From an uncultured Duncaniella sp. (GTDB lineage Bacteria > Bacteroidota > Bacteroidia > Bacteroidales > Muribaculaceae): DNA of 64,000 bases. Where the stretch lies: NCBI GenBank assembly GCA_910577335.1, contig CAJTMJ010000012.1, positions 24,644 through 88,643 on the forward strand, in the 5' to 3' direction. Shown here one piece after another: positions 32,271-41,117 of the stretch. The position numbers and the translations under genes were made by a program. The notes beneath the pieces are model-generated. The model was not told where the DNA came from, searched no databases, and was given only the letters and a program-made list of their open reading frames with translations. Position 1 is the first letter of the stretch. Each line of letters opens with the position of its first letter.

Positions 32271-33542
32271 ATGAAACGAAAACTTCTAAAACAGATAAAA
32301 TCCCAGTGGCACAGCAATTTGTGGCTTGTGATAGAACTGGTAATCATATCGGTGGTGCTGTGGTACATAATCGACCTGCTTGCTGTGATGACACAGTCTA
32401 TGCTTGAGCCTAACGGGTTCAATATTGAGCACTGTTACAGCCTGACACTTAGACGTTCGGGCGAATTGAAGCCCGGCGAAACCGAGATGACTTCCGGACA
32501 GGAGAACCTTGAGATCCTCAAGCGTCTCCGCCGTTATCCCGGAGTGGAAGGTGTGGCTGTGTCAAATGCCGTGGAGCCGTATTGCGGTAACTTTATGGGT
32601 GTCAATATGATGGATGTTGACAATGACTCGCTCATGTATGGCAGTGACTCCCCTTCGTTGCGATATGGCAAGGCTAATGCTGACTTCCTGCGGGTGTTCC
32701 GCATAGAGGGTGCGCGCGGCGAGACTCCCGAGCAGCTTGCGAAATTGTTTGGCAAGGGTGGTAGAAATATCCTTGCGGCTGAAAACTTCACTCAGTCGGT
32801 CGATAGCGGTGCTCAGGTTTACAATCCCATAGATTTGGTGGGACATCGCTTCAAACGTGGTAAAAAAGATTACAAATTGGTGGCGGTGCTTAAGAATGTG
32901 AAGCGTGAGGACACCACTCCGTTGAAATACAATTCTCTGGTGTTGGAATATCTCGACGACAATTCCGAGGATGAGGTTGATTGGATAGGCTCTCTGAGCA
33001 TAAGGGTGCGACCGGAGGCTGATAAGGACTTTGTGGCGCGTTTCCGTGAAGATATGGCTCGCCAGTTTCATGTGGGATTGAGCTACATAGCAGATATCAA
33101 GTCCTTCGACCTGATAAGGGATGACCGCCTGTCGGAGGAATCCAAAATGAAGTCGAAACTCTACATAGTGGTAGGCTTCCTGCTGCTCAACGTGTTCTTG
33201 GGGCTGCTCGGCACATTCTGGTATCGTACCCGTCAGCGAGTGAGCGAGATGGCTGTCCGGATGACATTCGGTGCCACACGCGGCTCGATATTCCGCAGGC
33301 TTATGTCGGAAGGTGTGATCCTGCTCGTCATAGCCACGGTGATAGCTATATGTATCGACTGTACTATAGCCTACTTGGAGCTGAATATGCGTCCCGAGGG
33401 TGACCACCTGACATTAGGGATGATAGCTTTGGCGTCGGGAATCACATTCCTGTTGGCGTTGACCATGATATTCCTCGGTGTCTATTTCCCGGCACGTGCG
33501 GCAATGAAGGTTGAGCCGGCAGTGGCTCTCCACGATGAATAA
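32271..33542 (+). CDS. MacB/FtsX-type ABC permease, pair 1 subunit B
   Basis: A 423-residue permease with one N-terminal helix (LWLVIELVIISVVLWYIIDLL), a periplasmic domain and three C-terminal helices beginning YIVVGFLLLNVFLGLLGTFWYRTRQR (first part). The C-terminus PAVALHDE is typical of these permeases. It is paralogous to the product of 34907-36142 and differs from subunit A in its N-terminal helix and loop, so A and B probably form a heterodimer. Confidence 0.92.
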   Translation: MKRKLLKQIKSQWHSNLWLVIELVIISVVLWYIIDLLAVMTQSMLEPNGFNIEHCYSLTLRRSGELKPGETEMTSGQENLEILKRLRRYPGVEGVAVSNAVEPYCGNFMGVNMMDVDNDSLMYGSDSPSLRYGKANADFLRVFRIEGARGETPEQLAKLFGKGGRNILAAENFTQSVDSGAQVYNPIDLVGHRFKRGKKDYKLVAVLKNVKREDTTPLKYNSLVLEYLDDNSEDEVDWIGSLSIRVRPEADKDFVARFREDMARQFHVGLSYIADIKSFDLIRDDRLSEESKMKSKLYIVVGFLLLNVFLGLLGTFWYRTRQRVSEMAVRMTFGATRGSIFRRLMSEGVILLVIATVIAICIDCTIAYLELNMRPEGDHLTLGMIALASGITFLLALTMIFLGVYFPARAAMKVEPAVALHDE

Positions 33543-33580
33543 ATATCTAACAAATTAGATAATTCTTTTGAATTTTAAAG

Positions 33581-34885
33581 ATGAAACTTTTACAGCAAAC
33601 ATTTTATAATCTCAAGCGCCAGCCGGTGATAGCCGGCGTGACCATCATCGGCACGGCGTTGAGTATATTCCTGATAATGGTGGTGGTTATGCTACATCAG
33701 GTAAGGGTACTTCCGTTTTCTCCTGAGAGTAACCGTGATCGTATGCAGCATTATCATTATATTTCGTTTGGAAATACCAATTGGGGCGACCCTTTAGAGA
33801 ATAATTCCAATGGTCCGATGTCGTATAAGGTGGTAAGAGAGCTGTTTTATCAGCTCGAAGAGCCTGAGGTGGTTACTGCCTATCTTTGTCAGCCAGTTGT
33901 GAAATCTGTGTGCCTTCCGAAACAAAAGCCGTTTTCGGCAGATGTGCGTGAAGTGGACGATGCTTATTTCAAGGTATTTGATCTCGATTTCGTTTCGGGT
34001 TCTCCCTACACTAAGGCTGATTTTGACGCCGGTCTTCCAAAGGCTGTGATAGACGAAAATGTAGCCACTCGTCTGTATGGCACTACTGATGCAGTTGGAA
34101 AAGAATTTTTGCTCAATGGTGCTTCCTACAAGGTGACAGGTGTTGTGAAGCCCGTAAGCACAATAGCAACTAATGCATACTCTCATATATGGATGAACAC
34201 CACTTCAAATTGTAACTATGATAATAACTGGTCAACGCTCGGAGGCTGGTATTCGGTGACCATTCTTGCCAAGGACAACAGTAAGGAGAGCATGGATGCT
34301 GTACACAGCGAAGTGGAACGCAGAGTGACGGAGTATAATAAGCAGATAGGTGTGGAAGGATGGCAGATAGTAAATAGGAATCGTCCATACACGCAGGAAA
34401 AAGATGTTGCCGGCGGCAGTGCGAACATAGAGCCTGATGAGAAAGCGGCACGCAAGTCACGATGGATAATCTTCGGCATACTGCTCATAGTCCCGGCTAT
34501 AAACCTATCGAGTATGACTCATAGCCGTCTGCGCCGTCGAGTTAGCGAAATAGCAGTGCGTCGTGCCTTTGGTCAGACCAAAGTCTCCACAGTTATTTCG
34601 GTAATAAACGAGAATCTGATTATAACACTCATAGCAGGTGTCCTCGGCTTGGTTCTGAGTGTTGTGATGGCTTATTTCTTCGGCAATATGCTATTCTCGC
34701 AGGGTTATAACTTTTCACTTTCACAACCGGAAACTGATATGTCAATGCTTATGAGCTGGAGTACATTCGGATGGGCGTTGCTGTTCTGCTTTGTGCTTAA
34801 TATCCTCAGTTCAGGTATCCCTGCTATTCAGGCATCACGCCAACCTCTTGTCGATTCTCTCCGTGGAGGTGGTAATAATCATTAA
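33581..34885 (+). CDS. MacB/FtsX-type ABC permease, pair 2 subunit A
   Basis: A 434-residue paralogue of the 30961-32256 permease with the same layout (helix 1 TIIGTALSIFLIMVVVML, PESNRDR, MacB_PCD domain, then IFGILLIVPAINLSSMTHSR). The two share long identical stretches near the C-terminus (WSTFGWALLFCFVLN versus WSIFGWALLFCFVLN) and have diverged in the periplasmic domain. That pattern indicates duplication of a two-gene permease module followed by divergence of the part that contacts substrate or adaptor. Confidence 0.92.
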   Translation: MKLLQQTFYNLKRQPVIAGVTIIGTALSIFLIMVVVMLHQVRVLPFSPESNRDRMQHYHYISFGNTNWGDPLENNSNGPMSYKVVRELFYQLEEPEVVTAYLCQPVVKSVCLPKQKPFSADVREVDDAYFKVFDLDFVSGSPYTKADFDAGLPKAVIDENVATRLYGTTDAVGKEFLLNGASYKVTGVVKPVSTIATNAYSHIWMNTTSNCNYDNNWSTLGGWYSVTILAKDNSKESMDAVHSEVERRVTEYNKQIGVEGWQIVNRNRPYTQEKDVAGGSANIEPDEKAARKSRWIIFGILLIVPAINLSSMTHSRLRRRVSEIAVRRAFGQTKVSTVISVINENLIITLIAGVLGLVLSVVMAYFFGNMLFSQGYNFSLSQPETDMSMLMSWSTFGWALLFCFVLNILSSGIPAIQASRQPLVDSLRGGGNNH

Positions 34886-34906
34886 TCATCTATCCAATAC
34901 AGATAT

Positions 34907-36142
34907 ATGTCACGTAAATTATTTAAACAGATACGCAACGAGTGGAAATCAAACATCTGGTTGGCTTTGGAGCTACTGGTGGTTTCTGTGGTGTTGTGGT
35001 ATATTCTTGACAATTTTTATGTCAATTACAAGATATTGTCTATGCCGTTAGGGTTTGATGTGGAGCATTGTTATAAGTTGACATTTGATGATGTCACAGA
35101 CAAGAGCCCGGACTATATTCCCGACCAGTCCCGACAGGATAGACTTGAGGAAAAGCTGACAATACTTGACCGTCTGCAGCATCATCCGATAGTCGAGGCT
35201 GCCGCATTGTCAAACAATTCGCATCCTTACAACGGGTCAAATTCCGGCTCATTCGTATGGAGAGACACTTTTCAGACAACAGGCTATACTATAAGACGTG
35301 TTGTAACGCCCGATTTCATGAAAGTTTTCCGTTATCAGGGCACACGCGGGGAAACTCCCGAACAGCTTTCACGTATGCTTGAGGAAGAGAAAGTCATCAC
35401 AAGCAATAACCTTTTCAAGCGACAGAACGCAAGGATGACCGATTTTGTCGGCAAGGAGCTGTGGGTGGACGATACGGCAAATGTTAAAGTGCTTGGAGCG
35501 TCATTGATAGGTCCGAGATACAACGATTTTACTGATTTTGATCATACCATATTCTGGAAAGCCGGGAACCGAGAGATACTGTGGTGCGATGAATATACCA
35601 TAAGGGTTAAACCCGAAATGGACAAAAATGTTGAGGAGAGTTTGATGAACCAAGCTGAAACCATGTTCCATGTCGGAAATAAATTGCTGGTGAATGTGCA
35701 GTCGTTCAAGGATATAAGGAGAATTGTACAGCAGAATAATTGGAATAGCGTCTGGCAGATGGCTGTCGGTATGGGCTTCCTGCTTCTCAATATATTCCTC
35801 GGGTTGTTCGGCACATTCTGGTTCCGCACACAGCAGCGTGTCAACGAGATAGCCATACGCAAGGCTATGGGCGCAACCAACTGGGAGATATGCCGGCGAC
35901 TTCTGTCGGAAGGGCTTCTGTTGCTGTTAGTGATAACGCCGTTTGCTTTCGGAATTGACTGCCTGTTGGCATACTTTGAGATGAACCAGTACTATGACGG
36001 CGGTTACTTCGGATGGGATCGTGTCGCCATCTGTGCCGCAGGGGCGGCAGCGCTTGTCGCTCTGATGATCATAGCCGGAGTGTGGTTCCCCGCTTCGAGA
36101 GCCGAGAAGGTAGACCCCGCCATCGCCCTTAAAGACGAATAA
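34907..36142 (+). CDS. MacB/FtsX-type ABC permease, pair 2 subunit B
   Basis: A 411-residue paralogue of the 32271-33542 permease: helix 1 IWLALELLVVSVVLWYILDN, periplasmic domain, then FLLLNIFLGLFGTFWFRTQQ and the terminal PAIALKDE. It follows subunit A of pair 2 by 21 bp. Its DNA, like that of its partner, is slightly more AT-rich than pair 1 by eye. It precedes the TolC-family gene by 33 bp. Confidence 0.92.
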   Translation: MSRKLFKQIRNEWKSNIWLALELLVVSVVLWYILDNFYVNYKILSMPLGFDVEHCYKLTFDDVTDKSPDYIPDQSRQDRLEEKLTILDRLQHHPIVEAAALSNNSHPYNGSNSGSFVWRDTFQTTGYTIRRVVTPDFMKVFRYQGTRGETPEQLSRMLEEEKVITSNNLFKRQNARMTDFVGKELWVDDTANVKVLGASLIGPRYNDFTDFDHTIFWKAGNREILWCDEYTIRVKPEMDKNVEESLMNQAETMFHVGNKLLVNVQSFKDIRRIVQQNNWNSVWQMAVGMGFLLLNIFLGLFGTFWFRTQQRVNEIAIRKAMGATNWEICRRLLSEGLLLLLVITPFAFGIDCLLAYFEMNQYYDGGYFGWDRVAICAAGAAALVALMIIAGVWFPASRAEKVDPAIALKDE

Positions 36143-36175
36143 TAAACAGCTTCTAATACAAATTTAAGATTTGAA

Positions 36176-37645
36176 ATGAAACGATACCTGCTTTTAATAG
36201 TATATGTGCTTATAGCGTTGCTGATGCTCGCACAGGAAAGCGTCACGCTGACGCTTGACGATGCGATAATTCGTGCTCGCCGTCAGAGTGTCAATGCCGC
36301 TGTGGCTCTCAACGAGCTGCGACAGGCTTATTGGGAGTACCGCACATATCGTGCCGACCTTTTGCCGGAGGTGACCTTCACCGCTACTATCCCGTCGTAT
36401 CGCAAGCAGTATTCATCCTATCAGTTTGACAATGGTGAATTCGGGTTTGTGCGCAACAATTACATGGATATATCGGGTAAACTGTCACTTTCGCAGAAGA
36501 TATGGGCTACCGGCGGTACACTGTCGCTGAACTCCGACTTGGATTATCTGCGCCAGTTCAGCGGCAACGTCTACAACCGCTTTATGTCGATACCTGTGTC
36601 GTTGACTTTGAATCAGCCGATATTCGGTGTCAACACAGTGAAGTGGGATCGTAAGATAGAGCCTGTGCGCTACAATGAGGCTAAGGCTGAGTTCCTGAGC
36701 GCTACCGAGGAGGTGGCTATGAATACCATCGGTTATTTCTTCAATCTGTTGTCTGCCCGTGAGGCTGTGTCTATTGCCAAGCAGAACCTTGACAATGCCG
36801 TGCGCCTGCACGAAGTGGCAAAGGTGAAGCGTGAGATGGGGCAGATAAGTCAGAACGACCTTCTGCAGATGGAGCTTAACGAGCTTAATGCCCGCTCTAC
36901 ACTTACCGATGCGGAGTCGAACATGAAGAGCCACATGTTCCGTCTGCGCTCGTTCCTTGACTATGGCGAGGATGTGGAGATAGAGCCTATAATCCCTGAG
37001 GATATTCCGCATGTGGACATCACATTTAATGACGCTTTGGAAAAGGCTTTGGAAAACAATAAGTTTGCCAAAAACCTGCGCCGCCGTCAGCTTGAGGCTG
37101 ATTATGCCGTTGCTAAGGCTAAAGGTGACATGCGCCAGATAAATCTGTTCGCTCAGATAGGTTACACCGGTGTAGGCAATGAGTTTGACGGGGCTTACAA
37201 GGGTCTGAAGGATAATCAGATAGTGGAAATAGGGGTGAGCATACCTATACTTGACTGGGGCAAGCGCCGCGGCAAGGTGAAGGTGGCTGAGAGCAACCGT
37301 CAGGTTGTGGAGAGCAATTTGCGCCTTGAGGCTCAGAACTTCAATCAGGATATTTTCATACTTGTGGAGCGGTTTAACAACCAGCAGGAGCAGTTGAAGA
37401 TTGCCATCCGTGCCGATGAGATTGCTCAGAAGCGCTACGACACTAATGTGGAGACTTATCTTATAGGTAAAATATCCACTCTCGACCTCAATGACTCGCA
37501 GGTCAAGAAGGATGAGTCACGTCAGGATTATTTCCAAGAGCTGTATGCCTATTGGAATTATTATTACCAGCTGCGTTCATTAACTCTCTGGGACTATAGC
37601 ACCAATGCTCCCCTGTCAGCCGACTTCGACAAAATCCTGAAGTAA
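36176..37645 (+). CDS. TolC-family outer-membrane efflux channel
   Basis: A 489-residue outer-membrane factor completing the tripartite pump. A signal peptide (MKRYLLLIVYVLIALLMLAQ) is followed by LTLDDAIIRARRQSVNAAVAL, the first OEP helix, and a second matching helix half starting FNDALEKALENNKFAKNLRR near residue 285; this internal duplication is the TolC signature. YEDG-like beta segments (VSIPILDWGKRRGKVKVAESN) are also typical. It is the last gene of the operon and is followed by a strong hairpin terminator. Confidence 0.94.
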   Translation: MKRYLLLIVYVLIALLMLAQESVTLTLDDAIIRARRQSVNAAVALNELRQAYWEYRTYRADLLPEVTFTATIPSYRKQYSSYQFDNGEFGFVRNNYMDISGKLSLSQKIWATGGTLSLNSDLDYLRQFSGNVYNRFMSIPVSLTLNQPIFGVNTVKWDRKIEPVRYNEAKAEFLSATEEVAMNTIGYFFNLLSAREAVSIAKQNLDNAVRLHEVAKVKREMGQISQNDLLQMELNELNARSTLTDAESNMKSHMFRLRSFLDYGEDVEIEPIIPEDIPHVDITFNDALEKALENNKFAKNLRRRQLEADYAVAKAKGDMRQINLFAQIGYTGVGNEFDGAYKGLKDNQIVEIGVSIPILDWGKRRGKVKVAESNRQVVESNLRLEAQNFNQDIFILVERFNNQQEQLKIAIRADEIAQKRYDTNVETYLIGKISTLDLNDSQVKKDESRQDYFQELYAYWNYYYQLRSLTLWDYSTNAPLSADFDKILK

Positions 37646-37736
37646 CAGCGCAAAACCTTGCGCCCGCAACAGGCAATGACATTGATTTTATAGTCATGTA
37701 GCTCAATAAATGTTTCTTAACCAATAAATTGAATGT

Positions 37737-37783
37737 AATCTTTGCAAATCGTCGATGCAATCGACGATTTGCAAAGATTTTTA
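37737..37783 (+). terminator. Terminator of the efflux operon
   Basis: A perfect 19-bp stem, AATCTTTGCAAATCGTCGA with its complement, around the loop TGCAA (37756-37760), followed by TTTATT. The preceding 90 bases (37646-37736) hold nothing recognisable. Confidence 0.9.
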
Positions 37784-37863
37784 TTAAGCTTCTGATTCTA
37801 AGGCTGCTACATCACTGAATCTACTGACCCCCATTTCGTGGCGGCGGGGGTAGGAAATAAAAA

Positions 37864-37895
37864 AATCGCCTTACAACATTTGTTGTAAGGCGATT
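37864..37895 (-). terminator. Terminator after tRNA-fMet
   Basis: AATCGCCTTACAACA and TGTTGTAAGGCGATT form a perfect 15-bp stem with a 2-nt loop; on the minus strand a run of U follows. It begins 12 bp beyond the tRNA 3' end. Confidence 0.93.
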
Positions 37896-37906
37896 GACCT
37901 TTTTAG

Positions 37907-37978
<72 letters not shown>

Positions 37979-37992
37979 ATGTTTCAGTGGTG

Positions 37993-38023
37993 CAAAGGTA
38001 GGCATTATATTTGAGGTAACAAA
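37993..38023 (-). promoter_or_regulatory. Promoter of tRNA-fMet
   Basis: Minus strand TTTG (38020-38023), 19-bp spacer, TACCTTTG (37993-38000) followed by CACC. The start is expected about 10 nt before the mature tRNA. Confidence 0.88.
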
Positions 38024-38169
38024 ATATTTCATGAAAAATATGAGTTAAAAATGGTTAATCGGCTACCGTTGCGTAACAATTTGCTTGATTCAGGTGTTAA
38101 TTGTTGTGGATTAATGCAGAATAAGTGTTGATTTCACTCCATGCATTTCAAAAATCGGTGTGGATTTAG

Positions 38170-38177
38170 TAAATTTG
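38170..38177 (+). promoter_or_regulatory. -7 box of the rhomboid operon
   Basis: TAAATTTG followed by CAC, about 30 bp before the first rhomboid gene. The -33 region lacks a clean TTTG. The rest of the interval 38024-38169 shows no gene. Confidence 0.6.
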
Positions 38178-38206
38178 CACTTTAAATATTCACCTTAGAC
38201 ATCATT

Positions 38207-38980
38207 ATGCAGACAAGAGGTCCTTTTTTCGGGATGATGCCCCCCGTTACCAAGAATTTGATTATCATAAACTTGATAGTCTGGCTCGCCATGTTTGTCC
38301 TTCCCGGGAAAATAGGGGTAGGATTGGAAAGTTACGGCGGACTACACTTCTGGAAAGCATCCGACTATAATTTTGCGCAGTATCTCACCTATATGTTCAT
38401 GCATTCCACCGGAGGCTTTGCGCACATATTTTTTAATATGTTCTCGTTGTGGATGTTTGGTATAACTCTCGAACGCACTCTCGGCAGTGCCCGTTTCCTG
38501 TTCTATTACATCTCATGCGGTGTCGGGGCCGCTATAGTTCAGGAGCTTGTGTGGCAGCTGACATGGGAGGACACCTTCGTGCGTCTTTTTGCCAACGCCA
38601 ATCATCTGGACTTCCCCGATGCCCGCATAATGCTTGAACAGATGAGTCACACGCTCGACGGACAGCGGTATATAAGCGAAAACCTTAATATGTTTGTGAC
38701 TATCGGTGCGTCAGGAGCCATCTACGGTGTGCTTCTCGCATTCGGTATACTATATCCCAACGCTCCGCTTTATCTTTTCTTCATCCCTGTGCCTATCAAA
38801 GCGAAATGGATGGTGCTGGGTATGGGCTTGATAGAGGTGCTTATCGGTCTGAGCGAGGCAGCCGGCAAGAGTGACGGTGTAGCCCACTTTGCTCACCTCG
38901 GCGGCATGATATTCGGATTCTTCATAATACTTTACTGGAAGAAGAAAGGCACATTCCATGGCGGCTACGGGAATTATTGA
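38207..38980 (+). CDS. rhomboid-family intramembrane serine protease (first of two)
   Basis: A 257-residue polytopic membrane protease expected to cut transmembrane segments of partner proteins. The catalytic dyad is visible: Ser169 in GASGAIYG and His230 in AHFAHLGG; the WR-like loop and HxxxN region are represented by HSTGGFAHIFFNMFSLWMFG near residue 65-84. Its last 23 bp overlap the next gene in another frame, which implies translational coupling of two rhomboids. Natural substrates are unknown. Confidence 0.94.
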   Translation: MQTRGPFFGMMPPVTKNLIIINLIVWLAMFVLPGKIGVGLESYGGLHFWKASDYNFAQYLTYMFMHSTGGFAHIFFNMFSLWMFGITLERTLGSARFLFYYISCGVGAAIVQELVWQLTWEDTFVRLFANANHLDFPDARIMLEQMSHTLDGQRYISENLNMFVTIGASGAIYGVLLAFGILYPNAPLYLFFIPVPIKAKWMVLGMGLIEVLIGLSEAAGKSDGVAHFAHLGGMIFGFFIILYWKKKGTFHGGYGNY

Positions 38981-39869
38981 TGAAATGCGCCGGGGATTTT
39001 CCCGATCGACTATGTTGATGAAGCTTGTGTGGATCAACATAGCCGTGTTTGTGCTGCTTAGAATCACGGCGATAGTGTGCATGTTTGCCGGTACGCCCGG
39101 ATTTCTCGAGGAAGTTATGAGGCAGGTGCAGCTTCCGAGCCATCTGTCAACCCTCGCCACACGTCCTTGGACTGTGATAACATATATGTTCTCGCAGTAT
39201 GATGTGTTGCACATACTCTTCAATCTGCTGTGGTTCTACTGGTTCGGCACGCTGTTCCGCATGGTCTCCACGCCGAGGCAGATGCTTGCGTTGTATATCT
39301 ACGGCGGACTTGGCGGGGCGGTAATGTTCCTTTTGGCATACAACCTCATACCGACATTCGCATATACTCACGGCTGGCTCATAGGCTCGTCGGCAAGTGT
39401 GATAGCCATAGTCACAGCCACAGCCATACTGATGCCTGATTTCCGTATGCATCTGCTGTTTATAGGCTCTGTCTCGCTCAAATGGATTGCCATTGCCACT
39501 ATCGGACTCGTGCTGATAGGTGTGACAGGGAGTAATGCCGGCGGGGAGTTCGCCCATATCGGCGGTGTGATTGTCGGAGCATGGTACGGACTGATGATGA
39601 AACGGGGACAGGATATCACCCGACCGCTCAACAGGCTGTTTGACATGTTTGTGAACGGATGGCACTCCATCACCTCCATCCGTCTGCGAAACAAGACACC
39701 GGAATCGTCATATAAGTATCAGTCATCCTCCGCATCCTCTCCATCTATCGACGATGACGACCGTGCGCAGCTCGACGAGATACTTGACAAGATAAAGAAA
39801 TCGGGGTACGCAGCGCTTACCCCCGAAGAGCGCAAGCGTCTTTTTGACGTGAGCCGCCGCATGAAATAA
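38958..39869 (+). CDS. rhomboid-family intramembrane serine protease (second), with cytosolic tail
   Basis: A 303-residue paralogue of the upstream protein. The GxSx motif is IGSSASV with the probable nucleophile Ser145, and the His is at 200 in FAHIGG; the HILFNLLWFYWFG segment corresponds to the HxxxN motif. After the last membrane helix a soluble tail of about 80 residues ends DDDRAQLDEILDKIKKSGYA and EERKRLFDVS, a small helical domain frequently attached to Bacteroidetes rhomboids. The start overlaps the upstream gene, and the EEP gene follows 28 bp later. Confidence 0.92.
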   Translation: MAATGIIDEMRRGFSRSTMLMKLVWINIAVFVLLRITAIVCMFAGTPGFLEEVMRQVQLPSHLSTLATRPWTVITYMFSQYDVLHILFNLLWFYWFGTLFRMVSTPRQMLALYIYGGLGGAVMFLLAYNLIPTFAYTHGWLIGSSASVIAIVTATAILMPDFRMHLLFIGSVSLKWIAIATIGLVLIGVTGSNAGGEFAHIGGVIVGAWYGLMMKRGQDITRPLNRLFDMFVNGWHSITSIRLRNKTPESSYKYQSSSASSPSIDDDDRAQLDEILDKIKKSGYAALTPEERKRLFDVSRRMK

Positions 39870-39897
39870 TAGATCTTTAAATCTCCTTAGTGACAAA

Positions 39898-41025
39898 ATG
39901 AGAAACCGGGAACGTAGATCCACACCGATAAAGTCGTTCTTCACGGCGATAGCCGTGGGGGTGAATGTCCTGTTGGGTATGGCTACGGTTTTTTCGGCTT
40001 ATGGCGGGATGATATCGCCTGACGAGATGGTGTTTGCTTCGATTGTCGCCATGATGCTGCCCGGATTCCTCATAGCCGGCATCATACTGCTTGTGCTCGA
40101 TATAATGTTCTGGCGTAAGCTCTCATTGGTTCTCATCATAGCATGGATAGCATCTGCGCCACCCATTTTGGAGTATTGCCCGCTTAATGTGCTGCCGCAT
40201 AAGCTGACCGAGCAGGAGAAGGAACGGACTTTCACATTCCTTACTTATAATGTGCTGCATTTTTGGGATTTCTGCGGGGATGTGCCGGGAGTGAATAAAA
40301 ACAGGACGTTGGACTACATTTTGTCTACTGATGCGGACATAGTTAGCCTTCAGGAGGCGGAATCCATAGAGGGACCATGGAAAGTGACCCCCGACCAGCT
40401 CTATGAGCTGCATACCCGTTACCCCTACGGATATATGAATGTGGCTAAGCAGCTGACTTTGCTGTCGAAATACCCTGCGGAGCATGTTCATATAGATATG
40501 CCCCCTTGCATCTCGGAGCGAGTAGCATGTTTCCGGTTGAATGTTAAAGGTGACACCATACATCTGTTTAATGTGCATCTTGAGTCCATCGGATTGTCAC
40601 CTGAGGATAAAGAACTGTATATGCAGCTCTATAATCCTTCACCTGAAAGAAAGCTTAAGGAGGAGATTTCGGAGGTCAAAACCCAGCTTATATCCAAGCT
40701 CGCCAAGGCATTCCGTGAACGTGCGGAACAGGCAAGGGCTTTGCGTGAATGTATTGACTCGATAGGTGGCAATATAATAGTTGCCGGCGACTTCAACGAC
40801 ATCCCCGGATGTTATGCCATACGCACCATCGCCGGTGATGATTTTAAGAGTGCTTTCACGGAGTGCGGTTTCGGTCCCACGGTGACTTATCACGGAAACC
40901 GATTCTATTTCCGCATCGATCATGTGCTATACCACGGGAATTTTGAGGCTGTGAAAATAAAAAGGGCTAAAATTCCTTCGAGTGACCATTACCCCCTGCT
41001 TACTACTTTTATGATTGAAAATTGA
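39898..41025 (+). CDS. endonuclease/exonuclease/phosphatase family membrane protein
   Basis: A 375-residue protein with three N-terminal membrane helices (residues about 15-100) and an EEP catalytic domain: LTYNVLHFW (Asn), IVSLQEAE (Glu), LFNVHLES (His/Glu), IIVAGDFNDIPG (Asp/Asn) and SDHYPL (Asp-His) are all present. The fold includes nucleases, sphingomyelinases and lipid phosphatases; the membrane anchor suggests an extracytoplasmic phosphodiester substrate, but this cannot be settled from sequence. It is third in the rhomboid operon. Confidence 0.88.
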   Translation: MRNRERRSTPIKSFFTAIAVGVNVLLGMATVFSAYGGMISPDEMVFASIVAMMLPGFLIAGIILLVLDIMFWRKLSLVLIIAWIASAPPILEYCPLNVLPHKLTEQEKERTFTFLTYNVLHFWDFCGDVPGVNKNRTLDYILSTDADIVSLQEAESIEGPWKVTPDQLYELHTRYPYGYMNVAKQLTLLSKYPAEHVHIDMPPCISERVACFRLNVKGDTIHLFNVHLESIGLSPEDKELYMQLYNPSPERKLKEEISEVKTQLISKLAKAFRERAEQARALRECIDSIGGNIIVAGDFNDIPGCYAIRTIAGDDFKSAFTECGFGPTVTYHGNRFYFRIDHVLYHGNFEAVKIKRAKIPSSDHYPLLTTFMIEN

Positions 41026-41117
41026 GTAGTTCTAAGTTCCCGTAGTAAAATACCCTCCTGCCGGTGCTAATGCGCGGCAGCAATCAAAGAAATAATGAAC
41101 CAACTAATATCACTGAC

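Noticed and set aside
41058..41080. CTGCCG/CGGCAG hairpin before the M3 peptidase
   Set aside because: No U-run and only six pairs; not enough to call a terminator or regulator.
41064..41117. Upstream ATG for the M3 peptidase
   Set aside because: It would place 18 polar residues before a clear signal peptide beginning MKKLF.
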